The notes beneath the pieces are model-generated. The model did not search any database. It worked only from the letters and a program-made list of their open reading frames with translations, and was not told the origin of the DNA. From Unio delphinus (lineage: Eukaryota; Mollusca; Bivalvia; Unionida; Unionidae), in the NCBI GenBank assembly GCA_029339505.1, contig JAQISU010000003.1, forward strand, positions 17,181,001-17,245,000: a stretch of 64,000 nucleotides of DNA, read 5' to 3'. Positions within the stretch are counted from its first letter, which is position 1, and each line of letters begins with the position of its first letter. Positions 40,085 to 50,963 of this stretch are shown in pieces. The position numbers were made by a program, and so were the translations under genes.

Positions 40085-40480
40085 ATGGTCATTCATCCAT
40101 TGTCTATCATCTATCATGCATTTTCCCACAAGTTTTATTATTGCTGCATGTGCTCCTAGACTATTTGGAGGATAGCCATAAACACATATTTATCCCATTG
40201 TCATATTTGTCCTAAATGAAAATGATTTTTTGGACATCTAATCTTGGCTATCTTGAAAATCTTGTTATCAGTACTCCTGAATGGATAGTCATATCACCAT
40301 AAGATTTTCACTAAAAGATTTTTTATGTTGTCAAGAGGGTTGTAAAAGAAAATGGTGCAAATTAGACCTTCAAATGTGGCCAGCACAGCAGCCATGTTTA
40401 AATTCTTATTGCAACTTCTCCTGCATGGAATGTCACATTCAGATGGGGATTTTAAGATGTCTAGATGATCATAAATGAAA
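40085..40480. repeat. Degenerate ~175-bp tandem family, locus 3
   Basis: About two diverged units with CCATTGTCATATTTGTCC, AATGTGGCCAGCACAGCAGCC and TCTCCTGCATGGAATGTCA, matching the phrases of loci 1, 2 and 4. Confidence 0.5.
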
Positions 40481-40924
40481 CTGTTGTGGATGTTAGTTTA
40501 TGTGGGGAGTTATCTTGACATTTTTTATCACTTCATTTTCTGAATAGAAAGTTAGATTGACATATGGTTTTTAGAAGAAGACATCTTAAGATGTATGGTT
40601 GGAAACAAAACATGTCTGTCAACATTGTTTAGCTTCAATTTATTGTTTACCTTATAAATTCTACTTGTTTAATTATAATTTGATGACAACTCTTGACAAT
40701 GGCTCCTTCACATAAACATGGTTTACAATTATCTTAATCTGCCCAAGGTAAATTATTTGTGACTGTTATTAACATGTTAGTGTGGACATTTAAGAAATTA
40801 ATGTAATGGAAAGATTTAATATGATGCAAAGTGTCAAAATTATGAGATGATTTCAGTAGTTGAAACATGATGAAAAGACAGAAGAAACAGACTTGTCAAA
40901 GATTACTTGACAGTGTAGCAGAAA
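40481..40924. other. Non-coding, no gene seen
   Basis: AT-rich sequence without supportable features. Confidence 0.4.
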
Positions 40925-41320
40925 GAACATATGTCTCTTCAAGGGTCTCTTGTATTGCTGTACAATCACCTAGCTTATGTAGAACATCTGTCTCTTCAAG
41001 GGACTCTTGTATTGCTGTACAATCACCTAGCTTATGTAGAACATGTCTCTTCAAGGGTTTCTTGTATTGCTGTACAATCACCTAGCTTATGTAGAATATC
41101 TGTCTCTTCAAGGGTCTCTTGTATTGCTGTACAATCACCTAGCTTATGTAGAATATCTGTCTCTTCAAGGGTCTCTTGTATTGCTGTACAATCACCTAGC
41201 TTATGTAGAACATGTCTCTTCAAGGGTCTCTTGTATTGCTTTACAATCACCTAGCTTATGTAGAATATCTGTCTCTTCTAGGGTCTCTTGTATTGCTGTA
41301 CAATCACCTAGATTGTGTAC
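40925..41320. repeat. 55-57 bp minisatellite, 7 copies
   Basis: Seven near-identical units containing CTCTTGTATTGCTGTACAAT. Frames of 60-107 codons on both strands through the array are artefacts. Confidence 0.95.
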
Positions 41321-41811
41321 CAAAATGTTCTTCTAGATATATAAATAAAGTTTTCCTTTGAGTGAATTTTGACATCAATCCTTTACAGGTACATTCATCA
41401 TACTCCTTTATCTAGATTTAAGAGGTTTATAATTGCCTTTCTAAGTGTGAAGTTAGAAAAAGACCATAATTCCTTGACCAAAAGTACTTATTCTATAGCA
41501 ATAATTCATCTGTGTCATCCAAATTGAATGCCAGAAAGCAGCAATTTTGATATAGTAATACCATAAAATAAACATAAACTGTTAATCTCTATTTTCTTGT
41601 GAAGTAAGGTAGAATGGTAAAGATTCTCATTTTTGTTTATTATTTGCTTAATGTAGGTAAGATAGTTTTGTAGTTTATCTGAGTGTTCCTTTGTGCTTTA
41701 TTTAATTGGATTTTTGGCATTCCTCTCAACCTGCTCAGGTGACAGTCATCTTAAGCTGTACGTATCCAATTATGAGTCTATCTTAATCTCTGTGTTTTGT
41801 TTGCTTGTTTT
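41321..41811. other. Non-coding, no gene seen
   Basis: AT-rich sequence without recognisable elements. Confidence 0.4.
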
Positions 41812-42022
41812 TTTTATGGTTTAACACCATTTTTCAGCACAATATAGGTTATACATGGCGGCCAGTATTATTGGTGGAGGAAGAACCTGGGAAAACCCCT
41901 GGAAAGAACCACCGACCCACAAGAAGCAACTGGCAAGCTTTCTCACATAACTACATTAGCCAAATCTTAGACTTAAACCCATGCAGACAGAGGTGAGATG
42001 GCAGTAATCGGCCACTCGGAGT
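41812..42022 (-). mobile_element. SINE-2, minus strand
   Basis: Near-complete copy with the 3' end at the left (TTTAACACCATTTTTCAGC) and the head shortened (GCCACTCGG at about 42010). The minisatellite that follows starts directly at its boundary. Confidence 0.8.
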
Positions 42023-42375
42023 CCATGTTAATTTGCATGTATCCAGTTATGAGTCAATGTTAATGTGTGTATCCCATTATGAGTCCATGTTAATCTTTGT
42101 GTATCCAGTTATGAGTCAATGTTAATGTGTGTATCCCATTATGAGTCCATGTTAATCTGTGTGTATCCAGTTATGAGTCAATGTTAATGTGTGTATCCCA
42201 TTATGAGTCCATGTTAATCTGTGTGTATCCAGTTATGAGTCCATGTTAATCTGTGTGTACCCCATTATGAGTCCATGTTAATCTGTATGTATCCAGTTAT
42301 GAGTCAATAATAATCTGTATGTATCCCATTCAGAGTCCATGTTAATCTGTATGTATCCCATTATGAGTCCACTCT
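42023..42375. repeat. 30-bp minisatellite with a 60-bp higher-order unit
   Basis: About 11 units alternating between GTATCCAGTTATGAGTCAAT and GTATCCCATTATGAGTCCAT types, so the real repeating block is two units. Confidence 0.9.
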
Positions 42376-42761
42376 TTACTCTTTGAGGACTGGCTACCAG
42401 AATAATTAAGGTAAAAACCCTGCTTGTAGGTAGTGACAGAGATTTATTTCATTTCATGTGACAGCAGTATCATAAATACTTTTATTATGTCAAAGATAGA
42501 TATAAATCAGTCTGCCAAGTTGCATCTAAAATTATTGCATTTGTGACTATAGATTCAGATGGCAATCTGGCAACTTTCAGAACTATAATGTAGCAACTTG
42601 GACTGTCAACATTATTTTATAATAACATGTATAGATCATGTATTAGACTAAGACAGTCAGCAGATGCAGTTTCATTTAGTGCATGCTCCATTTCCATTTG
42701 TTAAACTTTAAGTTCCTATATTAAGTCACCAGCTTTATAAATAACTAGCATGGCTTACAGC
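42376..42761. other. Non-coding, no gene seen
   Basis: AT-rich sequence without recognisable elements. Confidence 0.4.
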
Positions 42762-43650
42762 CTATTACATACCTTGAGCAGTCATCTTTAGCTATTTGTA
42801 TGGATCTGTTACATACCTTGAGCAGTCATCTTTAGTTATTTGTATGGATCTGTTACCTGACATGTGCAGTTATCTTTAGCTATTTGTATGGATCTGTTAC
42901 ATACCTTGAGCAGTCATCTTTAGTTATTTGTATGGATCTGTTACCTGACATGTGCAGTTATCTTTAGCTATTTGTATGGATCTGTTACATACCTTGAGCA
43001 GTCATCTTTAGTTATTTGTATGGATCTGTTACCTGACATGTGCAGTTATCTTTAGCTATTTGTATGGATCTGTTACATACCTTGAGCAGTCATCTTTAGT
43101 TATTTGTATGGATCTGTTATCTGACATGTGCAGTTATCTTTAGCTATTTGTATGGATCTGTTACCTGACATGTGCAGTTATCTTTAGCTATTTGTATGGA
43201 TCTGTTACCTTACATGTGCAGTCAACCTTAGCTATTTGTATGGATCTATTACCTTACATGTGCAGTCAACCTTAGCTATTTGTATGGATCTGTTACCTTA
43301 CATGTGCAGTCAACCTTAGCTATTTGTATGGATCTGTTACCTTACATGTGCAGTTATCTTTAGCTATTTGTATGGATCTGTTACCTGACATGTGCAGTCA
43401 ACCTTAGCTATTTGTATGGATCTGTTACCTTACATGTGCAGTCAACCTTAGCTATTTGTATGGATCTGTTACCTTACATGTGCAGTCAACCTTAGCTATT
43501 TGTATGGATCTGTTACCTGACATGTGCAGTCAACCTTAGCTATTTGTATGGATCTGTTACCTTACATGTGCAGTCAACCTTAGCTATTTGTATGGATCTG
43601 TTACCTGACATGTGCAGTCAACCTTAGCTATTTGTATGGATCTATTAGTG
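42762..43650. repeat. 44-bp minisatellite, about 20 copies
   Basis: Units contain TATTTGTATGGATCTGTTAC. The left part alternates between a CATACCTTGAGCAGTCATC and a CTGACATGTGCAGTTATC form (88-bp blocks), while the right part is mostly the CAACCTTAGC form. This shows at least two amplification phases. Confidence 0.95.
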
Positions 43651-43655
43651 TAGTC

Positions 43656-44560
43656 ATAGCTATTGTAATGGCTAAACTGAGGCAGATGAGTGTTAGAGTT
43701 CTATTAAGGTCTATACATCATTTATCCACTGGTCTTTTTGGTCCAAAATGAAAATGCTTTGTCATCAAATATGGCTACCATAGTGGCTATATGGAAAATA
43801 TTGAATGTATACTCAGCATGATATTTTCACTGAAGGACGTCTAGTTGGTCCTAAATGAAACTGGTGCTGATTTGTCATCCCGTATGGCCATGGCAGACAT
43901 CTTGAAAATATTGTTATTGATACTCATTATGACTTTAAAGTGTTTTTACCAGAAGGCATTTTATGTGTTCAGTCAGTTATGGTTAAAAAATGGTGCCAAT
44001 CTGACATCCAATATGAACAACATGGCAGCAAGCTTGAAAGTCTTGTTCTCATTACCCCTGAGTTGAAACTTTTATTGACAAGGGGTTTTAAAAAAAAAGA
44101 TGTAAAATGTTAAGTGAAAGGTGGCCATGTTAGAAATCTTTTTATCCTCTTGATGGAATGTCATCTTTGCAAGTTTTTCATAAAAAAACAATTTGTTGTA
44201 TCGAATTAGACCTAATGAAAAAACTGCGTCCCTTCTGATATCACATAAGGCTGCCATCTTGAAAATTGTATTGCTACAACTCATTGGAAAGTCATCAAAT
44301 CTATCCAAAAGGCTCCTAATAAAATCTAGTTGGTTTTAATGAAAATTGTGCCAACTAACTTCTGATATGGGTGCTATTGTGGTCACATTGAAAATCTAAA
44401 AATCATGTTACGGTAATCACCATTCCATCTGAATGAATGGTCATGTTGACATGGGGTTTTCACTAAAAGATTTGTATGATGTCTTGATGGCCCTAAAGAA
44501 ATAGTGCTGATCTTAAATCACTCATGGCTGCCAAAGCTGATAATATGAAAATATTCATAT
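43656..44560. repeat. Degenerate ~175-bp tandem family, locus 4 (about 5 units)
   Basis: The longest block of this family. Units share TAGTTGGTCCTAAATGAAA, GACATCCAATATG, CATCTTGAAAAT and CATGGGGTTTTCACTAAAAG. Frames are broken differently in each unit. Confidence 0.6.
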
Positions 44561-44939
44561 TAATAAAAAAACATCAGAGATGATTTCAACATTAATTAAT
44601 TAACAAGTTTGATGGTGTTATCTTGAATTCCAAAAATATTGTTTGGCTTTTATGAAAATTAGTCTTTTCATGGGACTCTTGTTGGTAATTACCTTTTAAG
44701 TTTTTTCCAATAAAACCTTGGTCTTTTGTCAAGATCTACCATTGATATTCAACTTGATTAATTTTTGCTCACCTTCTCAGAGTGACCAAATTATTAGAGT
44801 CAGAGCCTGGTGGCGAAAAAGTTTAAATGGCCACTAAAAATATAAATTAGGACTCCCAATGGGTACACAATATTGAGAGGTATTTTAATCATTGTAATTA
44901 GTAGTCAAATCCTTCCTTATATAAATATAAGCATGAACA
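44561..44939. other. Non-coding, no gene seen
   Basis: AT-rich sequence without recognisable elements. Confidence 0.4.
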
Positions 44940-45820
44940 ACACAAGTATATGCCAATCATTTATATACAAATCATGTATCTACCAATCATTTATATGCCA
45001 ATCATTTATATGCCAATCATTTATATACCAATCATTTATATACCAATCATTTATATACCAATCATTTATATATCAATCATTTATATACCAATCATTTATA
45101 TGCCAATCATTTATATACCAATCATTTATATACCAATCATTTATATACCAATCATTTATATATCAATCATTTATATACCAATCATGTATTTGATATTCAT
45201 ATATGTATATATACATATATATATCAATCATGTATAAACCAATCATGTATATGCTATTCATTTATATATCAATCATGTATATACCAATCATGTATTTGAT
45301 ATTCACATATATATCAATCATGTATAAACCAATCATGTATATGCTATTCATTTATATATCAATCATGTGTGTACCAATCATTTAACCGCTCCAGTGGCCT
45401 AGTTGTTAGATTGTCCACTACAGAAGAGGGAGGTTGTGAGTTCGATCCACAGCCGAGTCATACCAAAGACTTACAAAAATGGTACTAACAGCTGCCTCGC
45501 TTGGCGCTCTGCATTAAGAGGTTAGTGTTAGGACTGGTTGGCCTAGTGTCAGGATAATGTGACTGGGTGGGACATCATGCTACATGTCTGCGATATGATG
45601 CTCCAGTGCTAAACATCACTATAAACTGCCTCAATGCAGACATTGTAGCAATATGACTGAAAAATTGTGAAAACTATGATAAAAATCCTAATCAAAAGAA
45701 TCAAAAAACAAAACCAGTCATTTATATGCCAACCATTTATATATCAATAATGTATATACCAATCATGTATATGCCAATCATGTATCTGCCAATCATTTAT
45801 ATATCAATCATTTTTGCATA
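44940..45820. repeat. 15-bp minisatellite split by a SINE
   Basis: About 30 units of ACCAATCATTTATAT with small changes at 44940-45384, resuming at 45713-45820 after the SINE-1 insertion. A 15-bp unit keeps frames open (QSFIYQSFIY type), so the ~100-codon frames are not genes. Confidence 0.95.
45385..45712 (+). mobile_element. SINE-1 inserted into the 15-bp minisatellite
   Basis: Complete SINE-1 (head CCTAGTTGTTAGATTGTCC, B box GAGTTCGATCC, core GTCAGGATAATGTGACTGGG, A-rich tail). Flanking 12-mers ACCAATCATTTA (45373-45384) and ACCAGTCATTTA (45713-45724) differ at one base and are the target duplication within the minisatellite unit. Confidence 0.85.
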
Positions 45821-47079
45821 GCTGATGAAAGGATGTGCTAGAAGTTCATTTGTAATTTTAAAGTATGTAAAGTTTAGTCATCAGCAAATGTGATGTCTTT
45901 TCAGTTATTGCAAATTTGAATCTTTGAGTTTATACAATTCTCAAAAAGTTTCTTATGTGAGCAATATGTGCAAAAGATACTTTATTACACGAGACCAGTG
46001 CTTGTTTTGGTGTCTTTGTTAACTGTCAAATCTGCTTACATGAAACGAGAATAAACCTTTAGGGCCTTTTTTTACTGCCAAATCTGCTCACATGATACCA
46101 GTACTTGCTTTTGTGTTTTATGGTCTTTCTTGCTGCATTTATGCGGCAGGAGGTAGTAGCCTACTGCCAAGGTCATAGTGTCAAGGTCATGTATGATACA
46201 CTAAAGTGGGTGGTATAATAGAAAGGTAGACAGATTTAGCTCTACAATGATACCAAATAATCTGGATATTATAGTTGCACTGCAAAATACAAAGGAAAAA
46301 ATCTAAATTTTTAAACCTGTTTTTTTTTCCACCCAAAATTTGCCCATGGTCAGAATCTGATTTTGTGTCCAGATCTTAGACTTTTTGGCCTCAGATCTAA
46401 GGCAGACTGGTTTGAAGTGCACACAGACAGGTGAACCTGTGCAAAAAATAGGATACGGTGGACATTTTTAATAAAGAGTTCTCCATACAAAAGTTATGGA
46501 TCCATTAGGCAAAAGACAAGACAAAGGACTCCAACTTCTGTTCATGCGTGAGCAAACTAGACAATGCACAACTAGGCATTGGACTAATGGAAAATTGCTT
46601 GAAGTCGATGTATTAGGATGTTTTCAGAAATGTGTTTCCCACTCGCATTTCATGCAAAAATGTCCAAAACCTCCAGGAGTTAATATGTTAACTGTCAAAT
46701 CTACTCACATGATACCAGTACTTGCCTTTGGGGTCTTTTATAATTGTCAAACCTGCTCACATGAGACCAGAACTTGACTTTGTGGTCTTTCTTAACTGTC
46801 AAATCTGCTCACATGGGACCAGTGCTTGCCTTTTGGGTCTTTCATAGTTGTCAAATCTGCTCACATGAGACCAGAACTTGTTTTTGGGGTCTTTCTTAAC
46901 TGTCAAATCTAGCAACTGTTCAGATCCTGACCCCACATGAATTTATACAACTGTAGGGCTAAAATATATGAGCTTTTATTTGTGTAATGTGACTCAGTTC
47001 TTAACACATTAAATTCATTGAAGTGAAACAAATGTTTACATTCGAGTATATTTTTTGAACACATGTCAGTCATTTCAAG
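45821..47079. repeat. Loose ~50-60 bp repeat phrases in otherwise non-coding DNA
   Basis: The phrase AACTGTCAAATCTGCTCACA with a following GACCAGTACTTGCCTTTGGG recurs at about 46018-46110 and four to five times at 46690-46910. The rest has no recognisable gene; the 93-codon frame at 46496-46777 overlaps these repeats. Confidence 0.5.
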
Positions 47080-47748
47080 TGGGATATGTGCTAATGCTTG
47101 ATATGTCTTTTTAAAGTGGGATGTCTGCTAATGCCTGATATGTCTATTTAACGTGGGATGTCTGATAATGCCTGATATGTCTATTTAAAGTGGGATGTCT
47201 GATAATGCCTTATACATGTATGTCTATTTTAAGTGGGATGTCTGATAATGCCTGATATGTCTATTTCAAGTAGGATGTGTGCTAATGCCTGATATGTCTA
47301 TTTAAAGTGGGATGTCTGCTAATGCCTGATATGTCTATTTAAAGTGGGATGTCTGCTAATGCCTGATATGTCTATTTAAAGTGGGATGTCTGCTAATGCC
47401 TGATATGTCTATTTAAAGTGGGATGTCTGATAATGCCTTATACATGTATGTCTACTTTAAGTGGGATATCTGATAATGCCTGATATGTCTATTTCAAGTA
47501 GGATGTCTGCTAATGCCTGATATGTCTATTTAAAGTGGGATGTCTGCTAATGCCTGATATGTCTATTTAAAGTGGGATGTCTGATAATGCCTTATACATG
47601 TATGTCTATTTTAAGTGGGATGTCTGATAATGCCTGATATGTCTATTTCAAGTAGGATGTGTGCTAATGCCTGATATGTCTATTTAAAGTGGGATGTCTG
47701 CTAATGCCTGATATGTCTATTTAAAGTGGGATGTCTGCTAATGCCTGA
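47080..47748. repeat. 37-bp minisatellite, left part (host target of the Polinton)
   Basis: About 17 units of CCTGATATGTCTATTTAAAG plus GTGGGATGTCTGCTAATG-type sequence. A variant block with TTATACATGTATGTCTA recurs at about 47205, 47440 and 47590, giving a higher-order repeat. The array is cut at 47748 by the Polinton and continues in register at 62754. Confidence 0.95.
47744..47748. repeat. Target-site duplication, left copy (CCTGA)
   Basis: CCTGA directly precedes the left inverted repeat and recurs directly after the right one at 62754-62758. The uninterrupted minisatellite reads ATGCCTGATATG, so this five-base stretch was duplicated by integration. Confidence 0.85.
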
Positions 47749-48076
47749 AGCAGCAGAGAGGGCGAACCCTACAACGTTTTCAGACAAAATTTTGATTGAA
47801 ATCTTAAAACAAGCCTTCCTACGATCTCATTTTAACCAAAAAAAATGTCTCAGGGGCAAACCCTACAACATTTTCAGACAAAAAATTGATTGAAATCTTA
47901 ATGAGCTTTCCCTACGAAATCTCATTTTAACTAAAAAAATGAAAACGGAGATTTTACGATTTTTTAATCAATTTTGGTCGCAACTTGTTGTCATCCACCC
48001 TCTCTGCTGCTTAGTGATTTCATCACTGGGTTAACAAAAATAAGAAATGATTTTAACCGAATATTTGATCAAGTCC
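47749..48076 (+). repeat. Left terminal inverted repeat
   Basis: Matches the reverse complement of 62426-62753 at 326 of 328 positions by eye (differences at 47858 and 47870). It begins AGCAGCAGAGAGGG. Inside it, a ~40-bp segment around AACCCTACAAC is duplicated 94 bp apart (47765 and 47859). A second copy of the terminal 14-mer occurs inverted at 47998-48011. Confidence 0.95.
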
Positions 48077-48092
48077 TTAGGACGAAAATCAT

Positions 48093-49460
48093 TTATGATT
48101 TTACAAACAGACTAATCGCTAACACCTCTTCTTGTAAATCAATCAGATTATTTGACTGGTCGGTGAGTTTGAAATTAATTCTGGTTAATGAATTATTATG
48201 GCATCGCATGTAGACAGGATTAATTGGGTTTTCAATAATTAGGAATCCTGGAGGAGCTGTTGGTGCAAACGAATAAAGAATATATCCTTGCTGAGCTTGA
48301 TTTGATCGTTCGAGATTAATTTGATAGCTTCCTTCGATAACATCACATACTAAATTGAGCGCAATCACTGAGGATATATTCACGTTGAACGGAGCGATAT
48401 GCCTGCCGCCACCGTCTGGGTCATTATTGTGTTTGAGGATTTTTATTTCCTGTGATGCTGTTTTTTTCCATGTATCATGAATTATTTTAAAACCAACATC
48501 GATTGCATCACTGAGAGATTTTTGTAGTTCTAGGATATTATATCCTGGTAGTTTGAATGTCGGAATATCCTTCACGGAGATTTTATAGTCTGTTGCAAAA
48601 ATATCTCTTGTTTTAGGATTACTTTCACCTAATACCTCTTGAATGATTTGCGCATTAAATGTTTCCATGTCATTGATGATTTTGTTACATGTTTCTACAA
48701 CGCTGATAAATTCATCTTGGGTGAGTGTGCCGGATCTAAGGGATATAAACAACAACGAAATATCGCTATTCATCGCTCCGAAATTTACAGTGGGGTCATC
48801 CGGTTGAAGAATGTGGTAGATCTTCTTAGTGGGAGGATCTACCAATTCAATAAAAAAATACAATTTATCATAATCTCTATAACTCTTTATTGGATTATCA
48901 GGTTTTATTCTGTCGGTGATATAATCAGTTTTTTGTGGTTCTGGTAAATCAACAGTTTTTCCCCCTGGTGGTAATTCAGGCCATCCTAGTACGGTTCTAA
49001 TAGAACTTTGATAGATATCTACGACGTATCCTTCTGTGTTTATCTCAATTGCGGATGATAGCGTCGGTTCATGAACTGTTATAGCGATTTTTGACTCTAC
49101 TCCAGTAATCGATTTTATTCTACGCGCGAATTCATTATTGATTTGTTCGATTTGGTATGACCCTGTTGGTATCGAAACAACTTTCCAGTCTGGGGTTCCG
49201 TCGGGTTTATTCTTATTTGCAAACACTAAAGAATTATTGGGTTGTTGACCACCAAATGATTTTGATCTGATATTAGGCCAACTGTGATACACTCGTAGTT
49301 TTGCTAGCGCTATCTCCTTCACTGGGACCGGAGAGGGGAAATTCACACTGAATTCTGGATTCGTTGATGTTATTGATATCATGCTTGTTTGTACTGGGTT
49401 CGTGTTCTCCACTATTCGTTGAAGTAATTCCTGCGGTGTTGTCATTGTTATTATACTCAT
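48093..49460 (-). CDS. Penton-like minor capsid protein
   Basis: 455 codons. The N-terminal third shows ALAKLRVYHSWPNIRS (about 52-67) and a SYQIEQINNEFARRI stretch. A middle part includes SIRTVLGWPELP. The C-terminal half has LERSNQAQQGYILYSFAP, PPGFLIIENPINPVYM and LTDQSNNLIDL. From family knowledge this layout is that of the Polinton/adintovirus penton-type vertex protein (single jelly roll) that would plug the five-fold vertices and hold the fibre. It is the last gene of the minus-strand virion block and ends 17 bp from the left inverted repeat. Its first codons overlap a 151-bp duplication shared with the end of the upstream gene, so the true start may be a later Met (residue 27). Assignment rests on recalled family resemblance. 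Confidence 0.7.
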   Translation of the reverse strand: MSIITMTTPQELLQRIVENTNPVQTSMISITSTNPEFSVNFPSPVPVKEIALAKLRVYHSWPNIRSKSFGGQQPNNSLVFANKNKPDGTPDWKVVSIPTGSYQIEQINNEFARRIKSITGVESKIAITVHEPTLSSAIEINTEGYVVDIYQSSIRTVLGWPELPPGGKTVDLPEPQKTDYITDRIKPDNPIKSYRDYDKLYFFIELVDPPTKKIYHILQPDDPTVNFGAMNSDISLLFISLRSGTLTQDEFISVVETCNKIINDMETFNAQIIQEVLGESNPKTRDIFATDYKISVKDIPTFKLPGYNILELQKSLSDAIDVGFKIIHDTWKKTASQEIKILKHNNDPDGGGRHIAPFNVNISSVIALNLVCDVIEGSYQINLERSNQAQQGYILYSFAPTAPPGFLIIENPINPVYMRCHNNSLTRINFKLTDQSNNLIDLQEEVLAISLFVKS

Positions 49461-49620
49461 GATTTATTTCTAATTTTGGTATCGATGAATCATAAATACT
49501 GACCATCACTGAGAACTCACAATCTGGTAATGTTGATATTATTGAGATCATTTTGTTTTTTGGGTTCGTGTTTTCTGATTCCATCGGTGTTGTCATTGTT
49601 ATTATACTCATGTTGTCGCT
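49430..49620 (-). repeat. 151-bp partial tandem duplication at a gene junction
   Basis: A 20-mer (ATGAGTATAATAACAATGAC on the minus strand) occurs ending at 49441 and at 49592, offset 151 bp, with similarity continuing on both sides. In one frame it encodes HEYNNNDNT, the tail of the hydrophobic-protein gene; in another it encodes MSIITMTTP, the start of the penton-like gene. The extra copy creates a 112-codon frame (49273-49611) that looks like a hybrid of the two gene ends and is probably not a separate gene. Confidence 0.7.
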
Positions 49621-50062
49621 CTAATTTCGATATCGCGGAATCAAAAATACTGACCATCGCTGAGAATTCACTATCTGATATAATCGTATTATCGAGTGAC
49701 GACGATATCATCAATGATAATTGCGAGTATGCGGTTGATGCAATATGAAACTGAAGTAAGTAATTCTGCAGTTTACTCTGGCTGCATGATGATATCTTTT
49801 TTGCTATCCCGGTTGATATACCCCCGATTGTAGCCACCGCAGAAATGCAAATTGGAACTACGACCGGGGCAATCATTGTAACAGATGCTAGTATTATTCC
49901 GGCACCAGTGAGAACGCTTGACACCGAGTATATAATAACATCAATTGCGGTGATTCTTCGTCGGTATTTTTTTATTTTTATTTGATACTCCTCAGTGAGG
50001 GTTTTGAGTCTATTCTGAAATTCTCTGACCTGATCATAGCGACATTGAGTTGATGAAATCAT
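49517..50062 (-). CDS. Hydrophobic Polinton protein with two membrane segments
   Basis: 181 codons. A basic coiled-coil-like start (residues 10-38) is followed by a hydrophobic, Gly/Ala/Ser-rich region (about 40-86) that could form two membrane-spanning helices. A helical part with SQLSLMISSSLDNTIISDSEF comes next, and the tail is Asn-rich. Proteins with this plan are common in Polintons of many animals; their role is unknown, possibly membrane interaction during entry or assembly. The start at 50062 is preceded 12 bp upstream by the AAACRCTAGCGTTT palindrome. The tail beyond about residue 150 is affected by the 151-bp duplication. Confidence 0.75.
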   Translation of the reverse strand: MISSTQCRYDQVREFQNRLKTLTEEYQIKIKKYRRRITAIDVIIYSVSSVLTGAGIILASVTMIAPVVVPICISAVATIGGISTGIAKKISSCSQSKLQNYLLQFHIASTAYSQLSLMISSSLDNTIISDSEFSAMVSIFDSAISKLERQHEYNNNDNTDGIRKHEPKKQNDLNNINITRL

Positions 50063-50073
50063 TTTTATTTTAA

Positions 50074-50087
50074 AAACACTAGCGTTT
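50074..50087. promoter_or_regulatory. Palindromic motif, copy with one mismatch
   Basis: AAACACTAGCGTTT, one base off the perfect palindrome AAACGCTAGCGTTT found at 54031-54044 and 59119-59132. It lies 12 bp upstream of the hydrophobic-protein start with a CAATTG beside it, as at 54025-54030. A shared transcription control site is inference. Confidence 0.45.
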
Positions 50088-50113
50088 TCAATTGTGAAAT
50101 CCGAACGATTTAG

Positions 50114-50950
50114 TTATTTACTTAAATCCGCTACGAATTCCACATACCATGATACCGGAGTTCTAGCCAAATTTTTATCAGTAGATGTTATAGTGAACTT
50201 TTCCGTTGTATCCTTGTCGATGATCGTTGAAATCGTATTGTTGACCCCGGATGAACTCGACGATGAAATATTAAATTGAGTCGTTGTCACTAGTGTTAAT
50301 CGATAAATACCCTTAACGGTTGCAGTGATATCTAATTTGTTGTTTGTAGGTGTCCACAAAAATGATCCGTGTTGGATTGTATATACTACGTTATTGGTTT
50401 TCTCATGAGGAATTTTTGTTTTTTCAATGATTGTTATCATCCTCGAAAAATCACCTTTGACGGCTTCGATGAAAGTTTTCGTCTCATCGATGGATTTTTT
50501 AATATCCGGGAGTTTTATTTCAATTTTATCTAACGGGGTTCCAATAAATTTATCAATGATATTTCTACGAAATGATGTAAACTGTTTTCCGTTTTCTTCA
50601 ATTCTAGATTCAAGTGTTGTTAGTACAAACACATAATTGTTTAACTCATCGTTGAGAGTTTTTAATCGATCTGTAATCGTCGAAACGAGTACACCCGGTT
50701 TTAGTTTACCCTGATCGGAAAATAACGCGATAGTATTTTCGATTGCGTTTTGTTGTTTAACCAAAATATCATCCAGAGAAATATTACTGGTTTTCAATTT
50801 ACCCTGATCCGAAAATAACGCGATAGTATTCTCGATTGCGTTTCGTTGTTTAACTAAAATATCATCCAATGACACATCACTGGATTTCAATTTACCCTGT
50901 TTGTCTTGAAATACAACTATTTCATTAGGATCAACATTTGTTAAGTTCAA
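50114..50950 (-). CDS. Fibre-like virion protein, main open frame
   Basis: 278 codons. The N-terminal part has three tandem copies of a ~32-residue motif around QGKLK-S-VSLDDILVKQ (residues 10-85). A helical coiled-coil-like region follows (about 90-185). A C-terminal domain rich in beta-strand-type residues (about 190-278) has a Ser run near 238-243. A repetitive shaft with a C-terminal head suggests a trimeric fibre bound to the penton; this is inference, supported by its place between the protease and hydrophobic/penton genes. The frame lacks its natural beginning: a 31-codon frame starting at 51059 ends at 50964, and the two are joined by a one-base change at an A8 run (50978-50985). Confidence 0.6.
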   Translation of the reverse strand: MNLTNVDPNEIVVFQDKQGKLKSSDVSLDDILVKQRNAIENTIALFSDQGKLKTSNISLDDILVKQQNAIENTIALFSDQGKLKPGVLVSTITDRLKTLNDELNNYVFVLTTLESRIEENGKQFTSFRRNIIDKFIGTPLDKIEIKLPDIKKSIDETKTFIEAVKGDFSRMITIIEKTKIPHEKTNNVVYTIQHGSFLWTPTNNKLDITATVKGIYRLTLVTTTQFNISSSSSSGVNNTISTIIDKDTTEKFTITSTDKNLARTPVSWYVEFVADLSK

Positions 50951-50963
50951 CGTCTCAGCTATT

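Noticed and set aside
44873..45237. Frames of about 100 codons with QSFIY or MPIIY repeats
   Set aside because: They are translations of the 15-bp array, which keeps frames open because the unit is a multiple of 3.
49273..49611. 112-codon frame as an independent gene
   Set aside because: It consists of duplicated ends of two neighbouring genes and shows no separate domain.
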